Assembly (NCBI GenBank): GCA_001636495.1
Contig: KV440964.1
Coordinates: 202,666-266,665 of the forward strand
Direction of reading: 5' to 3'
DNA: 64,000 nucleotides
From: Sutcliffiella horikoshii
GTDB taxonomy: Bacteria > Bacillota > Bacilli > Bacillales > Bacillaceae_I
Positions 1-8,900 of this stretch are shown here, one piece after another. The notes beneath the pieces were generated by a model. That model saw only the letters and a list, made by a program, of their open reading frames with translations, ran no database searches and was not told the DNA's origin. The stretch's first letter is position 1; the number at the start of each line of letters is the position of its first letter. Both the position numbers and the translations under genes were made by a program.

Positions 1-757
1 TCTTGCGCACACCATTGCCGCCCCCGACGCCATCTCCGTTTCCTATACTTGTCAGGAATGGCACTGGATCAGGCCAGATCGGTGCCGCTTTTGGTGATAG
101 ATAACCCACTGTCGCAGATAACAGGATAAATAGGATCAATGGGACTCCCCACCCAAACAGGAGCTTCCTGTTTCGATAGATGCCTTCTCGTTCCTTCAAT
201 CGTTCCAGATGAACAAATCCAACAATGCTAAGTCCGACTATGATCAATCGGATGATTGCCCCATCTCCTTGGTAAGGAGTGAAGGTATCTAGGATGGCAA
301 CGTATGTAATGGTAAAAATGACAAACAGAAGCATCTGTTTGCGGTACAGGATCCAGTAGATGACTAGATAACTCACAAGCCACAACAGAATAAATAACAG
401 GATACTCCTGAACATGCCTGTCATCCCTACCCAATCCGCCGCCCAAATGAGCGTGGCGTTATACTTCAAGTCATTCCAGAGGTAAACAAACCAGCTTTTG
501 CTTAAAAATCTGCCATCCATATAGATGATATGAATAAAGTAGAACAGGAACCCTAGATGAACGAAAAAGCTCAATAAAGGGAGGATCTGCAAAAAAGATA
601 AGGCAAAGGATAGGAGCAAGAACACAATAAATATATACAGATTGGCAGTATCAGTGACGTCCTTTAAAGGAAGAATCCACTCCAGAAGTAGAACAAAACC
701 GAATACATGCATAAGGAAAGCATACCCATTACGCTGATAAGGATTGGACTTTGCCAT
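1..757 (-). CDS. yebA: YebA-like transglutaminase-family membrane protein, N-terminal part
   Basis: The ATG at 757 opens a frame that runs off the window edge, so only the first 252 residues are visible. They begin MAKSNPYQRNGYAFLMHVFG and contain several hydrophobic segments (roughly residues 15-35, 40-75, 115-150, 170-185 and 195-215), as in the membrane half of YebA-type proteins that carry an extracytoplasmic transglutaminase-like domain further on. That catalytic part is not in the window. Only 2 nt separate it from the DUF58 gene upstream, and MoxR-DUF58-transglutaminase is a recurring operon, so the call rests mainly on context and topology. Substrate unknown. Confidence 0.75.
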   Translation of the reverse strand, partial: MAKSNPYQRNGYAFLMHVFGFVLLLEWILPLKDVTDTANLYIFIVFLLLSFALSFLQILPLLSFFVHLGFLFYFIHIIYMDGRFLSKSWFVYLWNDLKYNATLIWAADWVGMTGMFRSILLFILLWLVSYLVIYWILYRKQMLLFVIFTITYVAILDTFTPYQGDGAIIRLIIVGLSIVGFVHLERLKEREGIYRNRKLLFGWGVPLILFILLSATVGYLSPKAAPIWPDPVPFLTSIGNGDGVGGGNGVRK

Positions 758-759
758 AG

Positions 760-1974
760 CTAGCTCACCTCACTTATGACATCAGTCGCAGGTTTAGTTG
801 GATAAACCGTCTTCACAAAAATAGTACGGCGCTTTAATAGGTCCATATAGGCCAGCTCTTCTTTCGTCACGCGAACTCCTTCATCCTTCGTAAGGTGCAC
901 TTCCAAGTGAAGATGGCGGGAAGAGAGTTTTTCGAGACTTTGAACGGTATTTTTCGTAAGCTTTCCGGTAAGGAAAAGGAAGGTCACCGTTGGCTGGAAC
1001 TTCCCTATCTCCATCTCTATCACTTTGGAAAAATCCTTCTTGCTATTCGGCTGGATTTTTGCCAGGTGATAATAGATTTCCGCAAATTGCTCCTCGCCGC
1101 TCCGCAAGGAAAAGATGGACCTGTCCTCCCCAACGGACACAAGGCCGACCTGTGAACCATATTTTAGGATTGCCTTCGTTAATGCAGCACTGTAGCTGAC
1201 CGCACTTTCAAACGAGGAAGATTGGGAACGATCGAGAAACAGCATGACATCATGCGATTGCTGCTGTTCAAATTCTTTTGTCATAATATCGTTACGGCGC
1301 GCGGTCGCCTTCCAATCGATCCAGGAAAAGCGGTCTCCCGGCTGATACTCCCTGACCCCTACTGTCATCGACGTATCGCGCACCATTTTCATTCTAGAAG
1401 AGGTGGAACCTTGATCGAACTTACTTTCATGTTGCCTGTAAGTCATCTCCACATAGTTTGGATAGACCAGAAAGTGGCGGTCCAGTTCTATCACTCTCTC
1501 TTTTTCTACAAGCCCAAGAAAGTCACCCGTCACCATGCGGATCCCAGTCAACGCATGCTCCCCGCGCGGAAGGCGATCAAGCGCATATTGAATGGTGACG
1601 GTACTTTTAAACCACGGAAACAGGATGCGTTTCGCCTGCTTGGTCTGCTGGCAGAATAATAGATTGTTCGGAAGCACTTCCTCCACCAGAAGATAGGCAA
1701 GCGGAACCGGCGCCGTCCGTGTCAGTGTAATCGTACCGACAAGCCTATCACCTGCCCGGTACTTCTCCTGATTGATTGACCTTGACACTTCAAAATCCTT
1801 TAGCGGGTAAATCATTATCATAAACGCATATAACGCGAAGGGCAGGAAACTGATAAACAAGAACCAGCTGACAAAGCCCCCTTGAAACATGGCATACACA
1901 AAGGTGATCACCACAAGCAGCAGAAAGGATACCAACTTCCAGACTTTTTTCGCTTTCTGAAAAAATAGCTTCAT
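760..1974 (-). CDS. yeaD: DUF58 domain protein (YeaD-like)
   Basis: A 404-residue protein with two N-terminal membrane segments (about residues 12-35 and 37-57), a beta-rich middle, and a DUF58 region with the family motif GVREYQPGDRFSWIDWKATAR near residues 207-227, followed by a von Willebrand A-like fold (DVMLFLDRSQSS near 242-253). DUF58 proteins are partners of MoxR AAA ATPases; the DxSxS-like stretch suggests a MIDAS metal site, but biochemical function is not established. Its start overlaps the MoxR stop by one base (TAATG), which indicates translational coupling. Length and motifs look intact. Confidence 0.9.
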   Translation of the reverse strand: MKLFFQKAKKVWKLVSFLLLVVITFVYAMFQGGFVSWFLFISFLPFALYAFMIMIYPLKDFEVSRSINQEKYRAGDRLVGTITLTRTAPVPLAYLLVEEVLPNNLLFCQQTKQAKRILFPWFKSTVTIQYALDRLPRGEHALTGIRMVTGDFLGLVEKERVIELDRHFLVYPNYVEMTYRQHESKFDQGSTSSRMKMVRDTSMTVGVREYQPGDRFSWIDWKATARRNDIMTKEFEQQQSHDVMLFLDRSQSSSFESAVSYSAALTKAILKYGSQVGLVSVGEDRSIFSLRSGEEQFAEIYYHLAKIQPNSKKDFSKVIEMEIGKFQPTVTFLFLTGKLTKNTVQSLEKLSSRHLHLEVHLTKDEGVRVTKEELAYMDLLKRRTIFVKTVYPTKPATDVISEVS

Positions 1975-2927
1975 TATCTGCTCATCGACCTTTGTACAGG
2001 TACGGGCGTCCGGTCAATGACCTTTTTCACCACTTGCTCGGCCGTCATCCCCTCAAATTTAGCTTCCGATTTCAAAATAATCCTGTGCGGCAACACATAC
2101 GGAGCCAAGTATTGGATATCATCTGGCAGCACAAAATCCCTTCCATGAATAAAGGCATAGGCTTGCGCAGCTTTCATCAATGCAACAGAACCACGCGGGC
2201 TTGCTCCTAGATAGACGGACTGATGGGTACGGGTGCGATTGACCATATCCACGATATATTCCTTGACCGTCACATCCACATGTACCCCCTTCACTTGCTT
2301 CTGCATTTCCTGGAGTTCCTCTAACGTGATGACGGATTGAAGCTCATTGATCGGTTGCTTCTTTTCCGTGCTATGTAAAATATTCACTTCATCCTGTGGC
2401 GATGGATATCCCATGTTCATTTTGAATAAGAAACGATCCAGCTGCGCCTCTGGTAAAGGATACGTCCCTTCATATTCAATCGGATTCTGAGTGGCCATAA
2501 CAAAAAACGGACTTCCTAAAGAAAGGGTATTCCCATCCACGGTAACACTGGCTTCTTCCATCCCTTCGAGCAACGCGGCCTGCGTTTTCGGTGATGTACG
2601 GTTAATTTCATCCGCGAGCACAATATTACCCATGATCGGTCCTGGCCTGAATTCAAACTTTAATTCCTTGGGGTTGTAGATGGAGCTTCCTGTTACATCA
2701 GAAGGCAAAAGGTCCGGCGTAAACTGGATACGCTTGAAATTCGCCCCTACCGATTTTGCCAGGGAACGAACCATTAATGTCTTCCCGACTCCAGGTACAT
2801 CTTCTAGCAACACATGCCCTCCTGCAAGCAATGCAACAATGCTCAGTTCGGCCACATGCTCCTTCCCTATCATGACATTTCCGATATTATCTAAAATACG
2901 CTTAACCTGTAACTGTGAAGTTTCCAT
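1974..2927 (-). CDS. yeaC: MoxR-family AAA+ ATPase (YeaC-like)
   Basis: This 317-residue ATPase has Walker A EDVPGVGKT at residues 42-50, Walker B IVLADEINR near 102-110, sensor-type MATQNPIEYEGTYPLPEAQLDRF, and a C-terminal lid. MoxR ATPases act as chaperones that assemble or activate partner proteins, usually those with VWA domains; the next gene encodes such a DUF58/VWA protein. It is the first gene of a tight three-gene operon. A GGGGGTACATTTT stretch just upstream of the ATG supplies the ribosome binding site. Nothing unusual is seen. Confidence 0.92.
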   Translation of the reverse strand: METSQLQVKRILDNIGNVMIGKEHVAELSIVALLAGGHVLLEDVPGVGKTLMVRSLAKSVGANFKRIQFTPDLLPSDVTGSSIYNPKELKFEFRPGPIMGNIVLADEINRTSPKTQAALLEGMEEASVTVDGNTLSLGSPFFVMATQNPIEYEGTYPLPEAQLDRFLFKMNMGYPSPQDEVNILHSTEKKQPINELQSVITLEELQEMQKQVKGVHVDVTVKEYIVDMVNRTRTHQSVYLGASPRGSVALMKAAQAYAFIHGRDFVLPDDIQYLAPYVLPHRIILKSEAKFEGMTAEQVVKKVIDRTPVPVQRSMSR

Positions 2928-3311
2928 AAAATGTACCCCCTAGATACTCTATGTTTGCCAAAAACTTATCGACATTTTTTTCGCTACCTAACCTACACTA
3001 TATTCGCTTTTATGTCATAAAAACCCTTTTTCTGATGGGTAAATAGTTTCAATTTTCCCTATTTATAGAATAACAAAAAAAAGAGAGCGACAGGTAATAA
3101 TCGCACTCAAGGGAATTCATGGACAGGTTTTTCTTTTAAAAGCTAATATTAAGAAGGGTTTTAGTCATTTATGTAGAATTATATACTATAAAGTGGCTGT
3201 AACTATTAAATGTACCCTAATATTTTCAAGGGTAAACTTATTCAATTCTTACACCCATTAATATTTAGATAGAGCATGGGGCAAAATCCTGGTTCTTAAA
3301 GGGATGAAACT
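2928..3311. other. Intergenic region between divergent yeaC and mpsC-like genes
   Basis: This AT-rich 384-bp stretch must carry both promoters because the flanking genes diverge. No open frame with a ribosome binding site and no convincing operator was found. A stretch of short A/T runs lies at about 3060-3085. Confidence 0.4.
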
Positions 3312-4013
3312 ATGGAAGTAAAAGTGCAGCAGTCGGAATTATCAAGCGAAATTGGAAGGTTACTCAGAAAGCATTTCGGAAAAGGACCTGAGTCGGTTTT
3401 CGTCACCATTGCATCACCATATGTCATCATCTACCTTCGTCATTTCCTATCTCCCATAGAAAATATGTTGTTAGAAGAAAATCACACGATGACAGTCGAA
3501 GAAATACGCGATAAAATGATGCGGAAACTGAATGCCCAAATCATAGGACTTATCCATTCCGTTACAGGACTTCCCATTAAAGAGTTTTATTATGACTGGT
3601 CGTTTGAGAACGGGTCTGGCCTTTTAGTCGGCGTCGAGGAAAAACCAGAGAAATTTTTCGAATACAATTATCCAAATCGGCGTGAGATAGAGGCGCTTGT
3701 TGCCAAGATTAGTGCCGAAGCAGAGAAACACCCGGATGTTACATACTCCCATATGCTCAATGAACGAACTTTAATTGTTATCAGAGAAGGAATTCTCGTC
3801 AAAATAGAAGAACAGCTCATTGAACTAGGATTTGAAGAAGCGTTGACTCTTGCCAAGCGGAAACTAGAGAAAAAGCTTCTTTTCCAGGAGAAAGCAGTAT
3901 TCCAACATCATCTGCAAAAGGACATCACAGAAATATTTGTTAGCTGGGACTTCATCTTGGACAAGAGCATTATCGTGTTCATCCTGTCCCCAACAAATTA
4001 TAACCGGCAGTAA
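3312..4013 (+). CDS. MpsC/DUF2294 family protein with two repeated domains
   Basis: The 233-residue protein contains two copies of a DUF2294 (PF10057, MpsC) unit: residues about 1-117 and 118-233. The N-terminal copy has the family pattern GRLLRKHFGKGPESVFVTI with YLRHFLSPIENMLL, and the second repeats the layout. The domain name comes from a Staphylococcus aureus membrane-potential/bicarbonate transport locus, but in Bacillus such genes often stand alone and their role is unclear. No transmembrane segment is visible, so it is probably cytosolic. The start follows GGGATGAAAC; ATG at 3312 is the first good start. It is followed by a strong terminator and then by a separate RsbT-like gene. Confidence 0.8.
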   Translation: MEVKVQQSELSSEIGRLLRKHFGKGPESVFVTIASPYVIIYLRHFLSPIENMLLEENHTMTVEEIRDKMMRKLNAQIIGLIHSVTGLPIKEFYYDWSFENGSGLLVGVEEKPEKFFEYNYPNRREIEALVAKISAEAEKHPDVTYSHMLNERTLIVIREGILVKIEEQLIELGFEEALTLAKRKLEKKLLFQEKAVFQHHLQKDITEIFVSWDFILDKSIIVFILSPTNYNRQ

Positions 4014-4038
4014 TGATCTAGGCATGGAACTAGACATA

Positions 4039-4085
4039 AGCCAAAGAGAAGGCGGCAACCAACCCACCCTCTCTTTGGCTTTTTT
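4039..4085 (+). terminator. Rho-independent terminator of the MpsC-like gene
   Basis: Perfect 11-bp arms AGCCAAAGAGA (4039-4049) and TCTCTTTGGCT (4070-4080) are followed by a T run. Confidence 0.9.
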
Positions 4086-4211
4086 AATTGGCTGTTTTCG
4101 TAAACTTTGTTGCTTTTTCGTAATTTCAAACCAACTGTAATATTCCTTGCTATCGTGCTCTTTTCTCGGATAACCAGATAGGTTTTATGCCTACCTAAGA
4201 CTCTATATGCG

Positions 4212-4237
4212 GTAAAAGTCCAATTGCCGACTTTTAC
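4212..4237. repeat. Perfect hairpin upstream of the RsbT-like gene
   Basis: GTAAAAGTC (4212-4220) and GACTTTTAC (4229-4237) form a 9-bp perfect stem with an 8-base loop. There is no T run directly after it. It lies about 100 bp before the RsbT-like start and could be a leader structure or an operator; neither is shown. Confidence 0.5.
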
Positions 4238-4334
4238 AAAGGAATAGCAACAATCTTTGAGTAAAGAGCTTTTTCAATTGGCAGCTTAGCTCTCCGCTTA
4301 TGGCAAAAAGCTTTACCCTTGGAGGGATGAAACA

Positions 4335-4736
4335 ATGTATATAAAACATCAACTAACCATCAAAGACGAAAAAGATATCATCATAGTCAGGAAGCTCGGA
4401 CGAGAAGTTGCCACCAACCTCGGATTCAGTTACATCGATCAGGTCCGAATAACCACCGCAATCTCCGAGCTCGCACGAAACGTGGTCAAATATGCCGGAG
4501 TAGGCACCGTTTCCATTGAGGTAATACATAAGTTTGCACCCGGGTTAAGTGTCGTAGTATGTGATAACGGACCAGGCATCGTCAGCATCGGCAAAGCAAT
4601 GGAAGACGGCTACTCCACCTCCGACAGCCTCGGTGCCGGCCTCCCCGGAGTCAAACGCATGATGGACGAATTCCTCATAGACTCCCAAGTGCACCAAGGA
4701 ACAAGAATCGAAGTAGTCAAGTGGCTGAGGAAGTGA
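4335..4736 (+). CDS. RsbT-like GHKL serine/threonine kinase (orphan paralogue)
   Basis: A 133-residue HATPase_c_2 protein. It carries the RsbT N box ITTAISELARNVVKYAG (about residues 40-56), the G1 box CDNGPGI (about 77-83) and the G2-like block SLGAGLPGVKRMMDEF (about 95-110). It shares most of these blocks with the true rsbT at 61460-61864, for example DQ.RITTAISELARN and GAGLPGVKR. RsbT phosphorylates RsbR/RsbS in the stressosome and then activates RsbU. This copy has no adjacent RsbR, RsbS or RsbU gene, so its partners are unknown. The ATG at 4335 follows TTGGAGGGATGAAACA, a good ribosome binding site. Confidence 0.88.
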   Translation: MYIKHQLTIKDEKDIIIVRKLGREVATNLGFSYIDQVRITTAISELARNVVKYAGVGTVSIEVIHKFAPGLSVVVCDNGPGIVSIGKAMEDGYSTSDSLGAGLPGVKRMMDEFLIDSQVHQGTRIEVVKWLRK

Positions 4737-4852
4737 GCGGGTTGCAGGGTGGCTTAGGGACAGGCACCTCGACCCACTTCTCCCCTACATTCTTTTTTAC
4801 AAAAACCACTTCCCACGAGCGAAGCTCTCATCCCCCACAAACCATTATCGCG

Positions 4853-4958
4853 CTATACTATGCAATAATAGTCGATATATGTCGCCACACCGCTATCCCC
4901 ATCATTACAACCCGAAAATTCAATTTAATCAAACGTTGGTTTAAAAATTACTATACTA
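4853..4958. repeat. Dispersed intergenic repeat, copy 1
   Basis: One of three related ~107-bp non-coding elements in the first 13 kb (others at 10733-10840 and 12691-12799). Shared landmarks in the same order are an ATAGTCGATAT core, a variable middle, TTCAATTTAATC, a palindrome around AAACGTT, and TTTAAAAATTACTAT. See findings for the base changes that preserve the palindrome. Confidence 0.75.
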
Positions 4959-5013
4959 AAAAACACACCCCGCAGAATAATGACAAGTCATGTGCCGAAA
5001 ATCCGCTCAGAAC

Positions 5014-5382
5014 TCAAACCCACTCCAAAAACTCCAGCCTGTTTCCAAATGGGTCACATACATAAATTCTATTTGCACCAGGGAGATTTTCATCCACCGT
5101 GTAATCCACTGCCTGTGCGCTCAAATACGTTTTAAAGTCTTCTATATGGTGAACCTCAAATGCCGGATGTGCTTTTTTGGCAGGAACAAAAGGCTCCTCC
5201 ACCCCTAAATGAAGATGAACAGCCCCTTTAGTAAACCACACCCCGCCTCTTTTTCTAAGCGTCTCTGGTTTTTCCACTTCCCCCAACCCTAATATCTCTC
5301 CATAAAATTTGCGCGCTTCATCCTCCAGCCCCTTTGGCATGGCAAGCTGGACATGGTCAATTTTGTTGATAGTAAATGACAT
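5014..5382 (-). CDS. VOC-superfamily (glyoxalase-fold) protein
   Basis: A 122-residue single-module vicinal oxygen chelate protein. Putative metal ligands are His10 (KIDHVQLAMP), a histidine at 56 or 58 (VHLHLG) and Glu117 (NRLEFLEW). The pattern FYGEILGLGEVEKPETLRKR and the CDPFGNRLEF ending are typical of the glyoxalase/bleomycin-resistance branch, in which substrate cannot be predicted from sequence. The ribosome binding site AAAGGAGGG sits 6-8 nt before the ATG. It is transcribed alone, between an RsbT-like gene and an ABC exporter operon. Confidence 0.85.
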   Translation of the reverse strand: MSFTINKIDHVQLAMPKGLEDEARKFYGEILGLGEVEKPETLRKRGGVWFTKGAVHLHLGVEEPFVPAKKAHPAFEVHHIEDFKTYLSAQAVDYTVDENLPGANRIYVCDPFGNRLEFLEWV

Positions 5383-5502
5383 GAAAGACCCTCCTTTTGT
5401 GCGATGTTAGTTTCTACTTCCATCTTACTCAAGGAGGGTGATAATAGAAATGACGGTTATTTTATGAATAGGTATAAGCTTTTCTTATTCTCATTAAATT
5501 TC

Positions 5503-8085
5503 TTATATATTCTCTTGTTTCAACCCATCAATGATGTTTTCTTTCTTTATTTTGGAGATGGAATATAGCATGGCCGAACTGATAATCACGAAGATGGCAG
5601 CTATCACAAACAGGATATCCAGCCATGGAAGGCTAAAACCATATTCAAAGGTTTCGTTTACAGAGCGATGTAATAAATACATGACACCAACACTGATCGG
5701 CAAACCAATCAGGAGGGAATTGACTCCATAAAAGATGCTTTCGTAATTAATCATTTTGTTAAAACCTTTCGGGGTCATTCCGACTGACTTCAGCATCGCA
5801 AATTCTCTTTTCCGCAAGGAGATACCGGTAGAAATGGTATTAAAGATGTTGGCAATGGAAATCAAGGAAATCAAGGCGATGAATCCATAGGTGAATACCG
5901 ATAGGAACATGATCATTTGTTGGTCACGTTCTCTACTTTGAACCGTGTTATAGATATACATCGAAGAAGGGACGACTTCCTCTAACGTTTCTTGCATCAC
6001 CGTTGGATCACTGGTATTCAAATACAAATAGGATTGGACTTGGCTTGCCACACCCTTTTTAAGGATACTATCGAACGTTTCCATTGGAACAATGACATCC
6101 AATCCACCAAGACTGGCCGTTCTGGTACCCATTAGGAGTTCGTCTGTAAGTGCGCCGATTTCCAAATCCGAAAGAGTAGTGTTTTCGTTTGTATCATAGT
6201 CGGTAAATAGTAGCTCTATCCTATCACCCGGCTTTGTTTGAATCGATTTCGTTTCCACAAACTTGGACGCTTCGTAATCCCGGTAAGAGATCTTATCGAT
6301 AATGATAGCCTTCGGGTTATTAGGGTCCTGATAGTTTTCAGGATCTGTGCCTACTCTATCTGCATACTCTTGAAAACTACTTTCACTTAAGCCATATAAA
6401 TTGATGTAAAATGGGTATTTCCCGTCTTGAAGTGCCCCATTTTCTTTCTCAATATAATCTAGTAATAATGGAGGAAACATCTCTTCATCTATTAAGGACG
6501 TTACCTGGACAGACTTATGGAGACTATGTTCCGTGATACCTTCTAGAAGAGCCAACGATTCCAAAGTGGAAATGTCTCCGCTGCCATCTGAAACTACTAT
6601 GTCAAAGTCGATGCCATCCTGTGACATTTCCACCGATCTGCTCAAATTCTGCGTAAAGAAGGAAACGGATAGAAAAAGGACGATGCTGATAACAAGTGAA
6701 AACAAGGTGGCATAATACCTTTTCTTATTTCTTTTTACATTTTTCAGTCCGATTTCCGCTTCCAAACCAAATATTCTTCTGACCAGTTTTGAGGTCTTGA
6801 CCCCTTTACTTGTCAGCTTTATATCTTGTGACTGGCGGATTGCATCAATTGCCGAGACTTTGGATGCTTTACGGGCCGGCATGTAGGTGGAAATAAATAT
6901 GGTGGCGCTTGAGATCAGGCAGGCAATCAGGACGGAAGCCGGCGTGACCACCACTTCAAGCTTTTCTGTTGCCCCCAAAGCACCCGCAATATAGGTGTTG
7001 ATGAACATAAAGGTGATTGCTATACCTACGACACCCGCTAATACACCAATCGGAATACTGATCAACCCAATAACAGCCCCTTCAAAGAAGACCGAATTAC
7101 GCTTTTGTTTCTTGGTTGCCCCAACACTTGAAAGCATACCCAAATGCCTTGCGCGTTCTGAGACACTGATTGCAAAAGCATTATATATGAGAGATACCGA
7201 ACCAATCACAATAACAGCAATGATGATTCCTGCCATAGAATACATGGTCGTATGGAGATTATCGTTATCTGTGATGCCATAATAGCGGAGCAGTTCATCA
7301 TTGTAACCCACCCCAACTATATCGTTTTGTTGTGCAAGTTGTTCCGATTGTTTGAAAATGGAACGATTTAAATCCTTTACCACCACAATAGCATCAACAT
7401 TCACCGCTTGATTCAAATTTTCCTGATCGATATAGTTGATCACCGTGTATCCGGGTGCCCACGGCTCTTCCCAAGATGGCCTTTCAATCGTGCCTACAAC
7501 GGTAAAAGTTTCTGTTGAGTGGATTTCCAAGTTTTCAAGATATCCCTCTTCCCCCCTCTCAACAGAATAGTTCTGCAGCAAAGGGGCAGGTTCACCTTCC
7601 TTCATACGATTTCCAATTTCCACGGTCATTTCATCGCCGATTTCATAGTCAATACCTGTGTCTTTCGCAAGATGATCTGACACGACCACTTCATTTGCCG
7701 CTTTAGGCAGGCGTCCACCGCTTAACTCAATTGGAAATTGTTCTAATCCCTCCTCATTGTATCCTTTAAAAAAGAGATAGGGCTTATCCGTCACCTTATC
7801 TCCTTCCAATTTCGCATAGCCCATATCGCTGGAGAGGATCAAACTTTTTGTGTTTTCATCTTCTCCGATAGCTTTTATCTGATCGCTGGTGACATTTTTA
7901 TATTGAACATGCCATTCTCCATTGTCTGCAATGGACTGTCTTTTCAAAAGATCAAGAAAGGAGACTCCAAGCGTCGCAACAGCCGTCACCATCGCAACCG
8001 AGATGATCACTCCAATGATGGTCACAAGTGTCCTTCTCTTATTTTTCTTCAGATGCCTTAATGTCAGCTTATTGATGATGTTCAT
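5503..8085 (-). CDS. FtsX-type ABC transporter permease (860 aa)
   Basis: A long permease with two FtsX/MacB-like modules. Membrane segments are seen near residues 17-38, 285-310, 340-365 and 385-405 in the first half, and near 465-487, 735-760, 790-812 and 825-848 in the second, with large external domains between. This eight-helix plan is that of duplicated FtsX permeases rather than the ten-helix BceB plan. The gene overlaps the ATPase gene by 4 nt (ATGA), so the two form one exporter. With the adjacent kinase and regulator it resembles peptide-sensing and detoxification modules of Firmicutes; the actual substrate is not deducible. Confidence 0.88.
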   Translation of the reverse strand: MNIINKLTLRHLKKNKRRTLVTIIGVIISVAMVTAVATLGVSFLDLLKRQSIADNGEWHVQYKNVTSDQIKAIGEDENTKSLILSSDMGYAKLEGDKVTDKPYLFFKGYNEEGLEQFPIELSGGRLPKAANEVVVSDHLAKDTGIDYEIGDEMTVEIGNRMKEGEPAPLLQNYSVERGEEGYLENLEIHSTETFTVVGTIERPSWEEPWAPGYTVINYIDQENLNQAVNVDAIVVVKDLNRSIFKQSEQLAQQNDIVGVGYNDELLRYYGITDNDNLHTTMYSMAGIIIAVIVIGSVSLIYNAFAISVSERARHLGMLSSVGATKKQKRNSVFFEGAVIGLISIPIGVLAGVVGIAITFMFINTYIAGALGATEKLEVVVTPASVLIACLISSATIFISTYMPARKASKVSAIDAIRQSQDIKLTSKGVKTSKLVRRIFGLEAEIGLKNVKRNKKRYYATLFSLVISIVLFLSVSFFTQNLSRSVEMSQDGIDFDIVVSDGSGDISTLESLALLEGITEHSLHKSVQVTSLIDEEMFPPLLLDYIEKENGALQDGKYPFYINLYGLSESSFQEYADRVGTDPENYQDPNNPKAIIIDKISYRDYEASKFVETKSIQTKPGDRIELLFTDYDTNENTTLSDLEIGALTDELLMGTRTASLGGLDVIVPMETFDSILKKGVASQVQSYLYLNTSDPTVMQETLEEVVPSSMYIYNTVQSRERDQQMIMFLSVFTYGFIALISLISIANIFNTISTGISLRKREFAMLKSVGMTPKGFNKMINYESIFYGVNSLLIGLPISVGVMYLLHRSVNETFEYGFSLPWLDILFVIAAIFVIISSAMLYSISKIKKENIIDGLKQENI

Positions 8086-8765
8086 GGACGGATCACCTCG
8101 TCCTTGGCAACTTTTCCATCATTGATTTCAATGACACGATCAGCCTGGAGGGCAATCCTTTCATCATGGGTAATGACGATAAGGGTCTGATTATAGGTTT
8201 TATTAAACATTTTCAATAACTCCATAATCTCGCCGCTATTTTTACTATCGAGATTTCCTGTTGGCTCATCCGCTAGAATGATCGCCGGATTGCTCATAAG
8301 CGCCCTGCCGATGGATACACGCTGTTGCTGTCCCCCGGAAAGTTGATTGGGCAAGTGATTCAGACGATGGTCCAATCCAAGGATGGACGCAATATTACTA
8401 AATTGCTTCTGGTCCACTTTGTGTTCATCCAACAGCAATGGCAATGTCATGTTCTCTTCTACTGTCAAAATTGGGATCAGATTATAAAACTGGTAGATCA
8501 ACCCGATCTGCCTGCGTCTGAAAATCGCAAGCTGCGTTTCATTCAATTGATAGATATCCGTGTTATCAACAAGTACCTTTCCACTTGACGGTCTGTCTAC
8601 ACCACCCAGTAGATGAAGCAGCGTGGATTTACCGGATCCGGATGGACCGATAATCGCGACAAACTCTCCTTTTTTCACTGAAAATGATACATCATCCAAT
8701 GCCTTTACCGCCGTATCTCCCTTACCATAAACCTTAGACAGATTTTCTATTTGTAAAATGCTCAT
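8082..8765 (-). CDS. ABC transporter ATP-binding protein (MacB/LolD type)
   Basis: This nucleotide-binding subunit has Walker [11 protein letters not shown]-loop [13 protein letters not shown], signature LSGGQQQR and Walker [10 protein letters not shown] followed by the H-loop VITHD, all in normal order. I start it at the second ATG (8765, [17 protein letters not shown]) because the first ATG (8780) lies inside the GGAGG ribosome binding site, which is correctly spaced for 8765. It energises the permease encoded directly downstream. A separate promoter region precedes it even though the kinase gene lies just upstream. Confidence 0.92.
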   Translation of the reverse strand: MSILQIENLSKVYGKGDTAVKALDDVSFSVKKGEFVAIIGPSGSGKSTLLHLLGGVDRPSSGKVLVDNTDIYQLNETQLAIFRRRQIGLIYQFYNLIPILTVEENMTLPLLLDEHKVDQKQFSNIASILGLDHRLNHLPNQLSGGQQQRVSIGRALMSNPAIILADEPTGNLDSKNSGEIMELLKMFNKTYNQTLIVITHDERIALQADRVIEINDGKVAKDEVIRP

Positions 8766-8782
8766 CGCATTCGCCTCCATAT

Positions 8783-8856
8783 GTTAAATGTATCCTCAGT
8801 ATATCTGCCTAAGATGACTATTAAGTGACTTCTATTGTGACAGTTCAGTCACTTAA
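8783..8856 (-). promoter_or_regulatory. Probable activator-dependent promoter of the ABC exporter
   Basis: On the minus strand a TATACT -10 element precedes the ATPase gene, with no good -35 at the usual distance. Just upstream are three copies of a GTGAC/GTCAC half site: GTGAC at 8825 and 8837 and GTCAC at 8848 (plus-strand positions). The outer parts form a perfect 10-bp inverted repeat, TTAAGTGACT (8821-8830) and AGTCACTTAA (8847-8856). A weak -35 beside a dyad is what one expects for a target of the neighbouring response regulator; this is inference. Confidence 0.55.
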
Positions 8857-8900
8857 GGGGACAGATTCATGTCCCATCGGACGAACCTATCCCCTTTTTG

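Noticed and set aside
4920-4945. LexA/SOS box in the three-copy repeat
   Set aside because: GAACnnnnGTTY is seen only in copy 2; the other copies do not keep the LexA half sites, so an operator for LexA is not supported.
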